Assembly: GCA_030549775.1 (NCBI GenBank)
Contig: CM060173.1
Location: 31,738,110-31,802,109, forward strand
Reading direction: 5' to 3'
Origin: Tamarix chinensis
Lineage: Eukaryota > Streptophyta > Magnoliopsida > Caryophyllales > Tamaricaceae
Length of the DNA stretch: 64,000 nucleotides
Numbering within the stretch: position 1 is the stretch's first letter; each line of letters starts with the position of its first letter. This document shows, one piece after another, positions 47,325 through 57,989 of the stretch. Position numbers and translations under genes: made by a program. Under the pieces are notes generated by a model. That model worked only from the letters and a program-made list of their open reading frames with translations. It ran no database searches and had not been told where the DNA came from.

Positions 47325-47535
47325 GTAGCAAAATATATGTATAATGTTGATAAGGTAAAGACAATGTTAAAGACTAAGTTCGAGATGAAGGATCTTGGAA
47401 CTACAAAGAGGATCCTTGGCATGAAGATCATAAGAGAAGGTGAGTAGAAGCTTTTATACTTGTTGCAATAATTCTCTATAAATAAGGGGTTGGAGAGATT
47501 TCATATGATAGATTCCAAGTTGATGAGTGATGCAC
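47325..47535 (+). pseudogene. Copia RT C-terminal remnant
   Basis: The frame reads VDKVKTMLKTKFEMKDLGTT and ILGMKIIREG, then RFHMIDSKLMSDAL near 47500-47530. This is the end of the Copia RT domain. It is cut by the insert that starts at about 47536 and continues as RNase H at about 49104. Confidence 0.8.
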
Positions 47536-49098
47536 TGTTGTACGTACAAAAAATTTAATAATTAAATCCTAATCCCAAATATGTAGTAAATGGTAAGTAA
47601 TAGTCGAACCCACGAGGAATGTTTTATAATTAAGAATTCTATAATAAATGTCAAAACCCTAGTTGTTTAATTGCATCAATTTCTATTGTTAAATTCTATA
47701 CTATTGAAAAGTATTAAAATTTTGTACTCATTAATGAACAAATGAGGATGGGAGATTATGGATTTAGGGTATCGAACAATTATCTATAAGAGATATATTC
47801 TAACAGCTCTTATATTGACCTATGGAAACTCAAAAAAAATCATTTCCATTATTTCCTTTAATTCAAATAAATTCAATAAGCTCTAAAATTATCGTCTAAC
47901 TACTTAATAACCTAGGTTAAGACTACTAGATTCAATTAATGGCAGCATTACGAACAAAAAGTGATAAACAACAACCATAATCACAAAACCCGGATCATGC
48001 GATTATATGAATCAATAGACATAATTAATGATTAACCTTTTGCTACTCTAGTGATAATAATTAACAAATACGTATTAATTTCATCATCCTAGCTTTTATT
48101 AGAGTTTAGAATAATGAGGTGATAAACCTAATTAGTGCAAACTCATAATTTACGCTACTAAATCATTTAATTCCATCTATTAATTCAATTAGATATCACT
48201 TAGAATCATAATTTAAAATTTCATTTCATATCTGAAACCTTAATCCCATCATTGATTCCTCTTATCCTTTCCAAATTTACACAACCATCTTCATAATCAT
48301 AATAACACAAAATTTGATTCAATATTTCATAATTACTATCAATGATTAACAACACAAAATAAAGTAAAATTCATAAATGTCAAAAGAGTAATGATGGGGT
48401 AAACAAAATACACTTGCATTCAAACTTAAGTCAAACTTTGAAATTGAGAAATGAATTAGAAAAAACTTATCAACTTTGAATTGTAGGATACCAAGCCTAC
48501 TTTTGATATCAATAGATAATGATATATAGAATTACAATGATGAAATGTATCTACTATATAGAGAGAAAACAGAGATTTTGGTTTTTGAAAAACAAAAAAA
48601 AAGACCCTCTAATACATGGAAATAAGAAGATATAATAGGGAGAAGCCCGTATAAGTGGTTACAAAATTTTAAAGAAACACAATCCGTGTTTTTATAATAA
48701 AGGGGTACTGTGTTCTTTTTCCTAAACTCACAATTTAAAAATTGACATTCCTAATTTTTTATGGCAAAATACACCCACTTATGTAAATAAACATGGGGGT
48801 ACCATGTTTCTTCTTCTTTTACTTTCTCTTCTTGAAACTTCTACACGATATCTCCTTTGATGTTTGTTCTCCATTTTTGGTATTTTATTCCATTAATTCT
48901 ATTATTTTCTTCATGTGTTCCTTGCTTCTTTTCCTTTTCCCTCAATTTCTCCTTTAAATTTCTTCATTTTTATCTTTTCTTGTAAGATCTATCAAAAAAG
49001 AGAAAAACTCAATAAAAGATCAAATCTTATAAAAAAACAATGGGGAATAAATGACATTTTTACATAGAATAATAACATATAAATCTCATACATTAGTA
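47536..49098. mobile_element. LTR-like insertion in Copia, 1.56 kb (probable solo LTR)
   Basis: It starts TGTTGTACGTAC and ends CATTAGTA, between flanks TGCAC (47531-47535) and AGCAC (49099-49103), a duplication with one mismatch. It is noncoding. The 'atagtcgaacccacgaggaat' segment and later layout resemble the LTR of the Athila-like element at 58757, so it may be a solo LTR of a related element. The end dinucleotide TA rather than CA, and the imperfect duplication, lower confidence. Confidence 0.6.
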
Positions 49099-49103
49099 AG
49101 CAC

Positions 49104-49860
49104 TCCATTTTCTACTAATTTCATATTTGGATTGCCCCAAATTCAAAGAGGAAGAGGAGTGTATGACTATTATTCGCTATTCAAATATTGTTGGTTGTAT
49201 CGTGTCTGCTATGGTATGTATTCAGCTTGATATTGCTCAATTTATTAGTATTTTGAGTCAATATATGAAAAATCCAAGGAAGGATCAATGATAAGTAGTG
49301 AAGTGGATCCTAAGGTACTAGAAGGGTATGCCATCAAATTTTATAAAGTATGAGAGATCAGGTAACTCTCTTATTGGGTTTGTGGACTTTCATTAAAATG
49401 GAGACCTTCATAAAAGGAGGTCCACTAGTAGATATGTTTTTTTTTATCTTAGTGGTTCAACAATTAGCTATAGGTCTTCCTTATAGGAGGTGATAACCCT
49501 GTACACTACAGAGGCCATGTATATAGTAATCGTAAAGGATTTTTAGGAAGATGTGTGTTATGGTGGTTTAGTAAGTGAGCTAGGGTTTAATCACGGTGCT
49601 ACAATTGTTTGAGGTGATAGCTAGAGTGCTATCTGTTTAGTGAAGAATATTTTCATTATTAAATGATACGAATTGACATTAGGTATCACTTTATATAAGA
49701 TACTATTGTTGTTGGCAAAGTTATGTTAGAGAAAGTGGTACTTTGAATAATATGACTGATATAATAACAAAACCACTGACCGTAGGCAATTTCAAGTGTT
49801 TCTAAGACTTGATTGGTTCTTATAAGCCATGAGGTCCTTTGTAGGGATAGGGCTTTTTGT
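49104..49860 (+). pseudogene. Copia RNase H remnant
   Basis: Frames show PYSNIVGCIVSAMVCIQLDIAQFI, SQYMKNPRK, then GNSLIGFVDFH, STSRYVFFYLSGSTISY and DNKT.. -like pieces, the Copia RT/RNase H end. It is heavily interrupted by stops. The same block at 56940-57048 (SAMVC / YAMVC) shows the two Copia remnants are the same family. Confidence 0.72.
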
Positions 49861-50030
49861 ATAGAGGTCTTTCTATGTCATGTGTCACAAATACTACATT
49901 GAGGTAGAGAATTGTGAGCTTTAATGAGGATTTTGATGAACAACATAACATAGTTTTTGTTCATATAGGTGCTGATTAGTAGTTTCCATGGTCAAATTGA
50001 ATTGAAGTTTGAGGAGGTTTGGCATCTTAT
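49861..50030. other. Junction between two Copia remnants
   Basis: A short stretch between the RNase H end and the next gag. If it once held LTRs they are too short or decayed to recognise. Confidence 0.35.
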
Positions 50031-50340
50031 TCTTAGCAAGAGAATTTGCAGGAAAGAATAAGGGCAAGAAGCTATAGACAGTTCCCTAATTAATGTTCTA
50101 GAATAAAGGGAAGCAAGAAAGAAATTAGCTATAATGGTATATTTAAATATAAAAGGAAGATCCAAAATTCATGGTCAAATGACATGTTGGAATTGTAGTG
50201 AGAAGGGACATCTCAAGAAAGATTGCATAAAAGCTAAAAATAAGAAGCAAAAACATTATGAGAATGATAATGCTAATTGCTCATATTATACCGATGATTC
50301 TAATGCTTTGCTCTATAATGAGGAGAGTGCATTAGATTAA
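50031..50340 (+). pseudogene. Copia gag C-terminal part with CCHC knuckle
   Basis: The open frame 50134-50340 contains CWNCSEKGHLKKDC, a CX2CX4HX4C nucleocapsid knuckle, followed by a Lys/Asn-rich linker. Upstream (50031-50130) the sequence still reads like gag in a broken frame. A stop at 50338 falls where the protease would begin. Confidence 0.82.
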
Positions 50341-51468
50341 TGGATTTTAGAGCTCTATTTTATTCCACAGATAGTAGGAACCTATTTCAGAACTTTTCTT
50401 TATAATAGTTTGGGAAGATATATCTTGCACAAAATAAGTGCTTGGATATTGTTAGCAACGTGGTGTGATGATCAAGACTTCCATTGGGTGCAAGTGGAAG
50501 CTTAAGTATATTAGATTCACTTAAAGATTAAAAAATAATATGATATCGGTTGGTTAGTTAAAAAAAATAGGTCATAAGAGCACATGTGAGGAGAGCTCCT
50601 AGAAATTTGTTAAGGGTATTATGATGATAGTAGGGAAATTATACTATGCAATTGAGTTGAAAAGCATGAAATCTATGACTAAAGACCTAATATGCTCTAG
50701 GTTGTGGCATTATAAACTTAGTCATATGAGCAAAAAAAGGAAAAAAAATTATAGATTTAAGAAGCGATCTACCTAACTTAAAGGATGTCAAATTATTATT
50801 TGTGAGATTTGTGTTTATAAAAATAAGAGCAGAGTTAGTTGCATAAAGATGAGGCGAAAGCCTAAAGTAGAGGAGTTGGATCTACTACACGCAGATGTGT
50901 AGGGGCCTATGCTAGTACCATCAGTTAAAGGCTTATGACATTATGTTACCTTCATTGATGATTATAGTAAAAAGGTGTGGGTCTACTTTTTCAAATGCAT
51001 GTTATATGTTTTCACAAAGTTTAAGATGTGGAAGACTGAGGTTGAGAATGAGACTAGATTAAAGATCAAGTGTCTCAGATCTAATAATGGGCATAAATAT
51101 TGTAATATATATTTTTAGAAATTTCTTGAGAAACCATGTCATAATGAGATTTTTGAGAGGATGAACATAAACTTGAGTGCTTGATAATAGAATAACAGAG
51201 GAGATTTTGCACATGATAACCTTTGGTTGTATATAATATATGCATGTTGATCTTGAGAGTAGAGATAATCTTGACCATAGGTTAATTAAATATTATTATT
51301 TATGGTACTAGTGAGTTTGGTTATAGTTTTTGGGAGGATGTGCATAAAATGGAAATAAAACTTTGTGATGTTGTGCTTGATGATTCCATGTTATATAAGG
51401 ACAAGAAGGCTAGTTTAGGTAGTAGTTAAGTCCTGCTACTTGATCCTATCAATTGTGATGAAAATATT
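50341..51468 (+). pseudogene. Copia protease-integrase remnant
   Basis: After the gag stop there is a decayed protease. The GAG-pre-integrase zinc region is near 50700-50850 (LWHYKLSHMS, then a CEICVYK-like segment), and the integrase core lies at 50870-51090 (ELDLLHADV, FIDDYSKKVWVYF, LRSNNGHKY). In the last motif the residue that is the catalytic aspartate in the family reads N. The frame DPINCDENI is cut by solo LTR A5 at 51469 and resumes after it. Confidence 0.8.
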
Positions 51469-51889
51469 TGAAATACCCCAAAAATTCCTAATTTTATAAA
51501 TTATATTTAAAAGAGGTTTTATTAGAAAGTTATTAAAATGAAAGGGTATTTAATTAAGGAAAATCAAGAAGAGATTTATAAGTATTTTAGTTAGGAGGAA
51601 TTTCGGTATTTTAGCTAATTAAGCATTTTATTAAAAAAATAATTTAACTAAATAAATTATTTTGATTTAAGATAAGAAGGAGAAAATAGTTTGAAATTAA
51701 TAATAACTTTATAAATAATTTAATTGGAGAAATTAGGGTGTTTTACTAAGTAAAATAGAAATTATGGAAAATCTTCCAAAAATCCTAATTAAGCCTAAAA
51801 AAAATTAATTTAAATATTATTTTATTTAAATATTATTACTTTTAAACATCCCAAATATTTTAATTAATTTAAATACCCAAAATAAGTAT

Positions 51890-52980
51890 TTTTCTCTTTT
51901 CCTTTTCCTTTTCTTTCTTTCTTTTTCTTCTTCTTCCTTTCTTTTTCTTTTTCTTCTTCTCCCCGAACTGGGCCAGCCCGGCGGCCCAGTTCCCTTCCTT
52001 TCTTCCTTCGGCCCAGCCCGTACCGCGCGAGGTCCTCCTTCCGCCCCATGCCACACCGCGTTTTGACCCATTTTTTTATCGGCAGCACTGCGTTTCATTT
52101 AAACGCACCTCCCCCACACCCGAACCACCGGTCTGCCCCTTTTTTTTCTTTCTTTTCTTTCCTCGCGAACCGCCCGGCCCAGCCCTTTCTTCTTCTTCCT
52201 CCTTCGCGCCTGCCAGCCAGCCCCGACGCCAGCCTGCAACACGGCGCCCCCCTGCTCAGGCCGCCTGCGCGCCGCCTGCACGCCGCCTCCCCTTTTCTGC
52301 CCTGCCGGCCACCCTCTCTCGACCGACCTGCACCCTCATACTCCCTAGGCCACCCGCACCTTTTCCTCCCTTTTTCCCGACCAGCGCAGAGGTCTGCCAT
52401 GGCAGACGTGCGCCGACTCCCCTGCCGGCCGGCGTGCCAAACGCCGCCAAACCGTACCTCCCTCTGTCCCCTCTCTCGATCCCCTCCCCATTTCGAGCCT
52501 ATAAATACCCCCACGAGCCCAACCTCGGGCTTTTTCGAAGACCCAACCCAGAAACCGTTCCTTGCGCCGCCCCCTCTTCAGATTGCCGCCCCATCGCCGC
52601 CACCCATCTCCGCCGCCCTAACCACCCCCGAAACCCTTCCCTGCAGCACCCTCCACCCAACCAAGCCTCCCTCAGCCCTCGATTTACCCTGCACGCGCCG
52701 CCCCAAGCGCGCGAAGTGCCCTTCCCGACCAAGCCAACCTCGAACCCCGCCACCCTTCGCACCGCCGCCCACCGCCGTGCCGCCACTCCCAGCGCCCCCT
52801 CTGCCTCCCAGAACCACCAAGGGAACTTCCCCAACCCTCCTAGGCCCTCTATTTCCCCTGCCAATCCCTCCTTTTCCTTCCTTTCCCCTCCACCACCTCT
52901 TTACCCTCTTTCTCCCCCCAACGCCGCCGCCGCCACCGTGCGCCGTGCGCCGCCACCTGTGCCACCCACACCCTAGGTAG
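51890..52980 (+). promoter_or_regulatory. GC-rich polypyrimidine promoter section of LTR A5
   Basis: About 1.1 kb, GC- and C/T-rich, in otherwise AT-rich DNA. It contains the longest open frame of the window (52048-52980, 310 residues), but the product is Pro/Ala/Ser-rich low complexity. The equivalent regions in A1-A4 do not keep that frame, so I treat it as LTR promoter/leader rather than a gene. Confidence 0.7.
52499..52508 (+). promoter_or_regulatory. TATA box of LTR A5
   Basis: CTATAAATAC is identical to A3 and in the same context as A4. Transcription from here would place the stem-loop arrays and hairpins in the 5' leader of the element's RNA. Confidence 0.72.
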
Positions 52981-53049
52981 TTCTCTAAACTCCCCAAACC
53001 CTAAACCTTTATTATATAAGTGCTAATTATTTTAGTAGCATAATTAATA

Positions 53050-53148
53050 TTATTCTTACTATTATTATTATTATTACCACTAATAATATTATTATTAGTA
53101 TTATTAATATAATTATTATTACTATTATCATTATTATTATTACTATTG

Positions 53149-53246
<98 letters not shown>

Positions 53247-53360
53247 CCTAACCTTGAAACATTTATAACTATTGGTCTTACTAATACTAGTGGCCCATAA
53301 CTTTAGTAGTTTATTTTAACATCATAATCGCTATTATTATTGCTAGTATTACTATTATCA

Positions 53361-53391
<31 letters not shown>

Positions 53392-53450
53392 TATTACTAT
53401 CATTATTATTATTAATATTATTATTATTCACTATTATCATTATTATTAGT
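53050..53450 (+). repeat. ATT microsatellite in LTR A5
   Basis: Long (ATT)n runs with ACT, ATC and AAT variants, at the same place as the tracts in A1 and A3. Confidence 0.9.
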
Positions 53451-54843
53451 AACATTGAACTACTACCATTAATATCAAATATTATTAAACTACTTTAAAT
53501 TATGGTAGCTACTTTTATTAGTAGTAGCTTGATTAACTACCTTGAGAATATTGACCATACTTCACTTATAAAAGTAACATTACTATTCTTCGCCCTAATG
53601 GTAAGGTAAAGAGTAGGGGTAAGATAGAAAAGAATAGTGTTTTGGTCGGAGGAAAAGTAACCCCAATTTTCCCTCTTATAGGCGAGTCAAGTCGACACTC
53701 GGAGGAGGCGTAGGAGCGTGCTCCAAGACCGGTGTCGTGTTAGGTAAAGACGAGGCTAAGGCCAACTGTGTGTATTGTATGTTTTACCTGCCTTGTATGC
53801 CTTATGCGGTTGTGTGCTTTAATCTATATATTATATGTGTATTTATGTAGCGCGGCTTGGAACCGAGGTACGTTCCCGTACTCTGGCTTATATGTACTAA
53901 TATGGCATGGTACAAGGATGATATGGTGTGATGTGACATGCATGCTAGGTGTTTGATGGGGAATTGTGGAGTGGGGGCTTGGAAAGAGAAAAATAAGCAA
54001 ATAGGATAACCAAAGGGAAGTACGTCGGCTAATGCAGGTAAGAATGACCTAGGCATTTTATGATTAGTAAATGGATGGGAAAAAGGGGAATTAAATAAAT
54101 AGGAGAGTGGAAGAAAGTAAAGTTGCCTGGGGGAAACTAGGGTTTGCATGGGAATGATAGAGTTGGCATGGTGGAAGTGTTAGGGTTTGCATGGGGTGGT
54201 TAAGGTCCGCATGGGGGCGAACCTTACGTATGGAAAGTTACTTTGGGGCGTAGGGAAGGTAATGGAAAGTTTGTTTGGGAGTTTGGAGGCTCGAGGTGAA
54301 AAATAGTACGTGGGATAAAATAAGGGTACATAGGGACCGACTAGGGTTTGGGATGGAAACCCTAATTTGAGGAGGTGGAAAAGAAAAAGAAAATAATAAG
54401 AATAAATAAGGAGGAGTGAGGTATAAGGGAGAGTTGAGTTTGAGGGTAATGTTTGGGTTTCTAGTGCGAGAAATGTGAAAAGTATGGTAATTACCGAAGG
54501 GTGGTTAGTGGCCTAGTATAAGCGTGGGAGACAGCTCGGTAACCTAAACCGAGTGAGGATATAGACAAGATTGGATATGTGACCTATATCCTATGTGCTG
54601 TGGATGCCTTATATGAATGCTGTGTTGTATTCTAAATGTCGTTATCTTACTTGTTTCGTGGGTAATGTGGCTTGGAAACAAGACGTGTACTTGTGTTCTC
54701 ATTAGCATGTGATAGTACGATTATGTCTTCAGTCTTGATGTGATGTGTTGAGATCTCTGGCCATGCATGACAAAAGATATGCCCTCGAATAAGATACATT
54801 AAGACACTAACGACTTACAGAGAAAGATGTTGAGCCGAACCCA

Positions 54844-55175
54844 GACCGGTCCACCGGCTATAATAGTGGCAGGGTATGTTACCCTCGCGACCGTTCCACC
54901 GGCTATAATAGTGGCAGGGCATGTGCCCTCGCGACCGTTCCATCTGCTATAATAGTGGGGGATTTCGTGCTCAACAAACTCAAACGTAAAAGTGATGAGA
55001 CATGGGAAAGATATAAATGGTTACAGTGGAATACCTTGTGAGTCGGAGCCAGACCGGTCCACCGGCTATAATAGTGGTAGGGTATCTTACCCTCGCGACC
55101 GTTCCACCGGCTATAATAGTGGCAGGGCATGGCCCTCGCGACCGTTCCACCGGCTATAATAGTGGGGTTCCCGCA
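54844..55175 (+). repeat. Stem-loop repeat arrays, LTR A5 (3+3 units)
   Basis: Block 1 (54844-54960) and block 2 (55052-55175). Units of ~44 nt are 'gaccgttccaccggc' + 'tataatagtggc' + hairpin b. Hairpin a is CCAC-cggctataata-GTGG (e.g. 54851-54869). Hairpin b reads AGGGTA-TGT-TACCCT (54871-54885), AGGGCA-TG-TGCCCT (54916-54929), AGGGTA-TCT-TACCCT (55079-55093) and AGGGC-ATG-GCCCT (55124-55136): T-A and C-G alternate at the same pair. Confidence 0.9.
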
Positions 55176-55356
55176 CTCACATGGTCTGGATAAGATGATG
55201 ATCGATTATATTCAGAGACCTGATAAAAGAAAAGTGATATCTGGTCCGTAACCTGTGTGGTTTATATGTGTTATTGCATTCGATCTATGTATCTATGCTA
55301 TGTCTGCTATGTTTTGTATCTTTGTCTGTGGGCCTTAGCACACCTGCGCCCTTACT

Positions 55357-55375
55357 CAGTACTGGACCCGTACTG
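55357..55375 (+). other. Conserved hairpin with a different loop, LTR A5
   Basis: CAGTAC-TGGACCC-GTACTG: the stem is identical to A1 but the loop is 7 nt and unrelated. This argues for conservation of pairing rather than of sequence. Confidence 0.8.
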
Positions 55376-55734
55376 ATACTACCTTGATTAACTGGGTCCT
55401 GTGATGATCCACCAATAGTGGGGAGCAGACCTTTGATGCAGGTTGATCTGTTACTAAATTAGGGTGGAAGGCTTGATCTGAGTGAGTAAGCGGTCCGGAT
55501 ATTTACCCTTCGAAAATTGTGTGGTTTAATCGTATTTGTCTTTAGAGGATACAAATGTTGTATTTAATTTTTCGAGGGTTTTATCGTACTTTGCTATTCC
55601 GTTATTTTAAGTATTCTGGTATATGGACCTTTTAAATTGTATTTCGGAATGTAACTTTTGACCTTCGCACTCTGATTTCGTAAAACTTGTGTTTTATGAA
55701 TGATTTGTTCTGGTTTTATTCTTTCTAACCTTAG

Positions 55735-55780
55735 CACTTAGTATCGGGTCGGTAGTTATGGATCGATCTGGTACTAAGTG
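55735..55780 (+). other. Conserved 46-nt hairpin in LTR A5
   Basis: CACTTAGTAT (55735-55744) faces GTACTAAGTG (55771-55780). The G-U wobble of the other copies is an A-U pair here. Inner stem CGGT/ATCG keeps pairing with one wobble although the loop sequence has changed. Confidence 0.8.
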
Positions 55781-55880
55781 TGGCGGTAATACCCCCGGAT
55801 TTACAATTTCATTTGCTTGCTTCCGCTAAACTTCTTCTAAATTAACGAAATTTTTCAGTAGTAAATTTGGGAGTGTTACA

Positions 55881-57048
55881 ATATTGATGACCTTAAGGAG
55901 AATAATGTTAGCCGAGATTAGTCTCTAAGGGGTATAGTTATTGATCTTAGTATTTCTGCACCAACATTTTATAGGTTAACTAGGAGTACTAGATGATAAT
56001 CACCTACTAGGTAATATCTTACTCTATATTATTTATTATTAAGTGATGTTGGAAAGCTAGTGTCTTTTGAGGAAGTTGTGTACGTAGAGGATTTATTTTA
56101 GTGGGAGCAAGCCATGGGTAAAGAGATGAGCTCCCTGAAGAATAATGGAAACTGGGAATTAACAAGACTACTGATTAGGAAGAAAGCACTACTCAACAAG
56201 TGGATGTATTTAATTAATGAATAAATTGATGGTCCAAAGAGGTATAACGCAAAATTACCTGTCAATGGGTGTTCATAGAAGAAGGGAATTGATTCTCATG
56301 AGATATTTGCTCTTCTAGTGAAGGTGACTATCATAATATTATTGAGTACTATAGCTTTTTAGAATCTGTATTTAGAGCAGCTGGATGTGAAGAGAACATT
56401 TTGGTATGGTGATTTAAAGGATGAGCAATACATGCAACAACTACATGGATATATCATTCTAGGTCATGATGGCTTATTTTATAAGCTCAATAAGAGCTTG
56501 TATAGACTTAGGTAGCTGCCCAAATAGTGGTACTTGAAGTTTGATGCATTCATGAATTAGAGTAATTTAAAAAGTAGTGATCAGGATCCTTAATGCTACT
56601 TAAGGTAGTCTAATGGATCTTTTCTCATCTTACTATTGTATTTAGATGACATGCATGTACAATCATGAAAGTCATCAAGGAATTGAGGAAGAAGTTGTTA
56701 TAGAAATTTGAGATGAAAGACTTAGGTTCTACAAAGTAGATACTTGGCGTGAGGATTTCAAGGGATGTTTAAGAGGGGACCTTAAAATTGTCTCAAAGTT
56801 ATTACATTGAGAAGGTACTTTATAGGTTCATTGTTTAGGATGCAAAGATAAGGAATGTTTCACTAGGAAGTTATTTCAAGTTGTCAAAGTCACATTATCT
56901 AAAGATAACCAAAGAATGGGAATACATGGAGAATGAGTTCCTTGTGGATTTGTAGTTGGAGGTCTCATGTATGCTATGGTGTGCACCAGATTAGATATTT
57001 CTCATGTTATTAGAGTGGTTAGCGGGTTTATGTCTAAACCTAGGAAGA
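55881..57048 (+). pseudogene. Copia RT remnant, continuation after LTR A5
   Basis: Frames show VYVEDLF, WEQAMGKEMSSLKNNGNWEL (56100-56165), QLDVKRTFWYGDLKDEQYMQ (56380-56440), a YLDD-containing segment LLLYLDDMHV (56630-56665), and VGGLMYAMVCTRLDISHVI (56960-57020). These are Copia RT motifs in order, with many stops. It breaks off after SKPRK at about 57048, where unrelated Gypsy sequence begins. Confidence 0.82.
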
Positions 57049-57440
57049 GTAGCATCATCCGTTTTGTTACATAGAAAAAAATGAGCCATCTTGGAAAATT
57101 GGTCCACCACCACCATGATATAATCTTTGCCTCTTTTTTTTCTAGTCAATCCTAAAATAAAATCCATACTAACTCCTTCCCATGGTTGAGTAGGCACAGG
57201 TAAAGGCACGTATAACCCTTTGTGAAAGAAATTCTTAATTCTTTGACATGTAGCACACCTAGTAACCATAACTTGCACTCCTTACTGCATTCTTGGCCAA
57301 TAAAAATGTTCTTGCAATAGCTTCAAAGTCTTGTGAACTCCAAAGTGTCCTACAATACCTCCTTTATGCACTTCTTTGATTAGTAAGTCTCGAATTGAGG
57401 TCTTTGGCACACAATTTGTTTTTCTTGACTAAGAATCCAT
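57049..57440 (-). pseudogene. Gypsy integrase remnant (truncated in the core)
   Basis: The frame 56991-57278 reads CATCQRIKNFFHKGLYVPL, WEGVSMDFILGL and MVVVDQFSKMAHFF, the finger end and catalytic-core start (DFI, then VVVD). It stops matching integrase after NKTDDAT, at the junction with Copia, so the third acidic residue and C-terminus are missing. The upstream part 57279-57440 contains the finger region in a broken frame. Confidence 0.85.
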
Positions 57441-57527
57441 CTTGAAGAACATAAACTCCATGACTTCCTTATTTCTTGCACTCTTCGAAAATCAAAGAAA
57501 AATCATCATCAATGGCATATTGACTTT

Positions 57528-57960
57528 TCAACATATCAAAACCCAAATCTTCACATCTATCATTGTAAGTATCATAGTCCTTCTAGACAATTCATCTACA
57601 ACTACATTCTCTTTTCTATCCATGTGTCTTGTTGAAAGCACAAATTTTGCAAAAAAATTAATCCACTTGGCATTTTTTGGACTCACTTTCCTTTGACCAT
57701 GTAGATACTTCAAACTATGATGAATAATTGAGTCTTGCACCATTCAAATTTTCACTAAAAAATGCAGTTGGCCTCTTCTCTTGTGAATGTACCCCTCCAA
57801 AACCTACACCACTAGCATCACACGTTACTTCAAATAATTTATCAAAGAAAAGTTAATATAATACTAGTGTGTTTGAAAGCTTTATCTTCAAGTCTTCAAA
57901 AGCTTTTGTTGCATGTTCATTCCACTAGAACTCTCTCTTCTTCATCAATTATGTAATAGG
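57528..57960 (-). pseudogene. Gypsy RNase H remnant
   Basis: The frame 57528-57743 reads [41 protein letters not shown], the end of the RNase H domain. The part toward RT (57744-57960) is broken. It matches the equivalent region at 19345-19900. Confidence 0.78.
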
Positions 57961-57989
57961 TGTTGCAATTGTGGAGAAATATTTGATAA

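Larger units (their letters stand above)
51469..55880 (+). mobile_element. Solo LTR A5 (family A), 4.41 kb, best preserved
   Basis: It starts TGAAATACCCC and ends GAGTGTTACA. The target-site duplication ATATT is perfect (51464-51468 and 55881-55885). It is inserted in the Copia integrase-RT spacer, whose reading frame continues on the other side. It contains the GC-rich promoter section (51890-52980), TATA box (52499-52508), microsatellite (53050-53450), very regular stem-loop arrays (54844-55175) and both hairpins. CpG is much less depleted than in A1-A4, which suggests it is the youngest of the five. Confidence 0.92.

Noticed and set aside
52048..52980. 310-residue open frame, the longest in the window
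   Set aside because: Pro/Ala/Ser-rich low complexity lying inside the promoter section of solo LTR A5; the frame is not kept in the four sister LTRs and no domain is visible.
54844..55175. Regularly spaced repeats resembling a CRISPR array
   Set aside because: Plant nuclear context, no cas genes; units are inside a solo LTR and spacers are themselves repeated hairpins.
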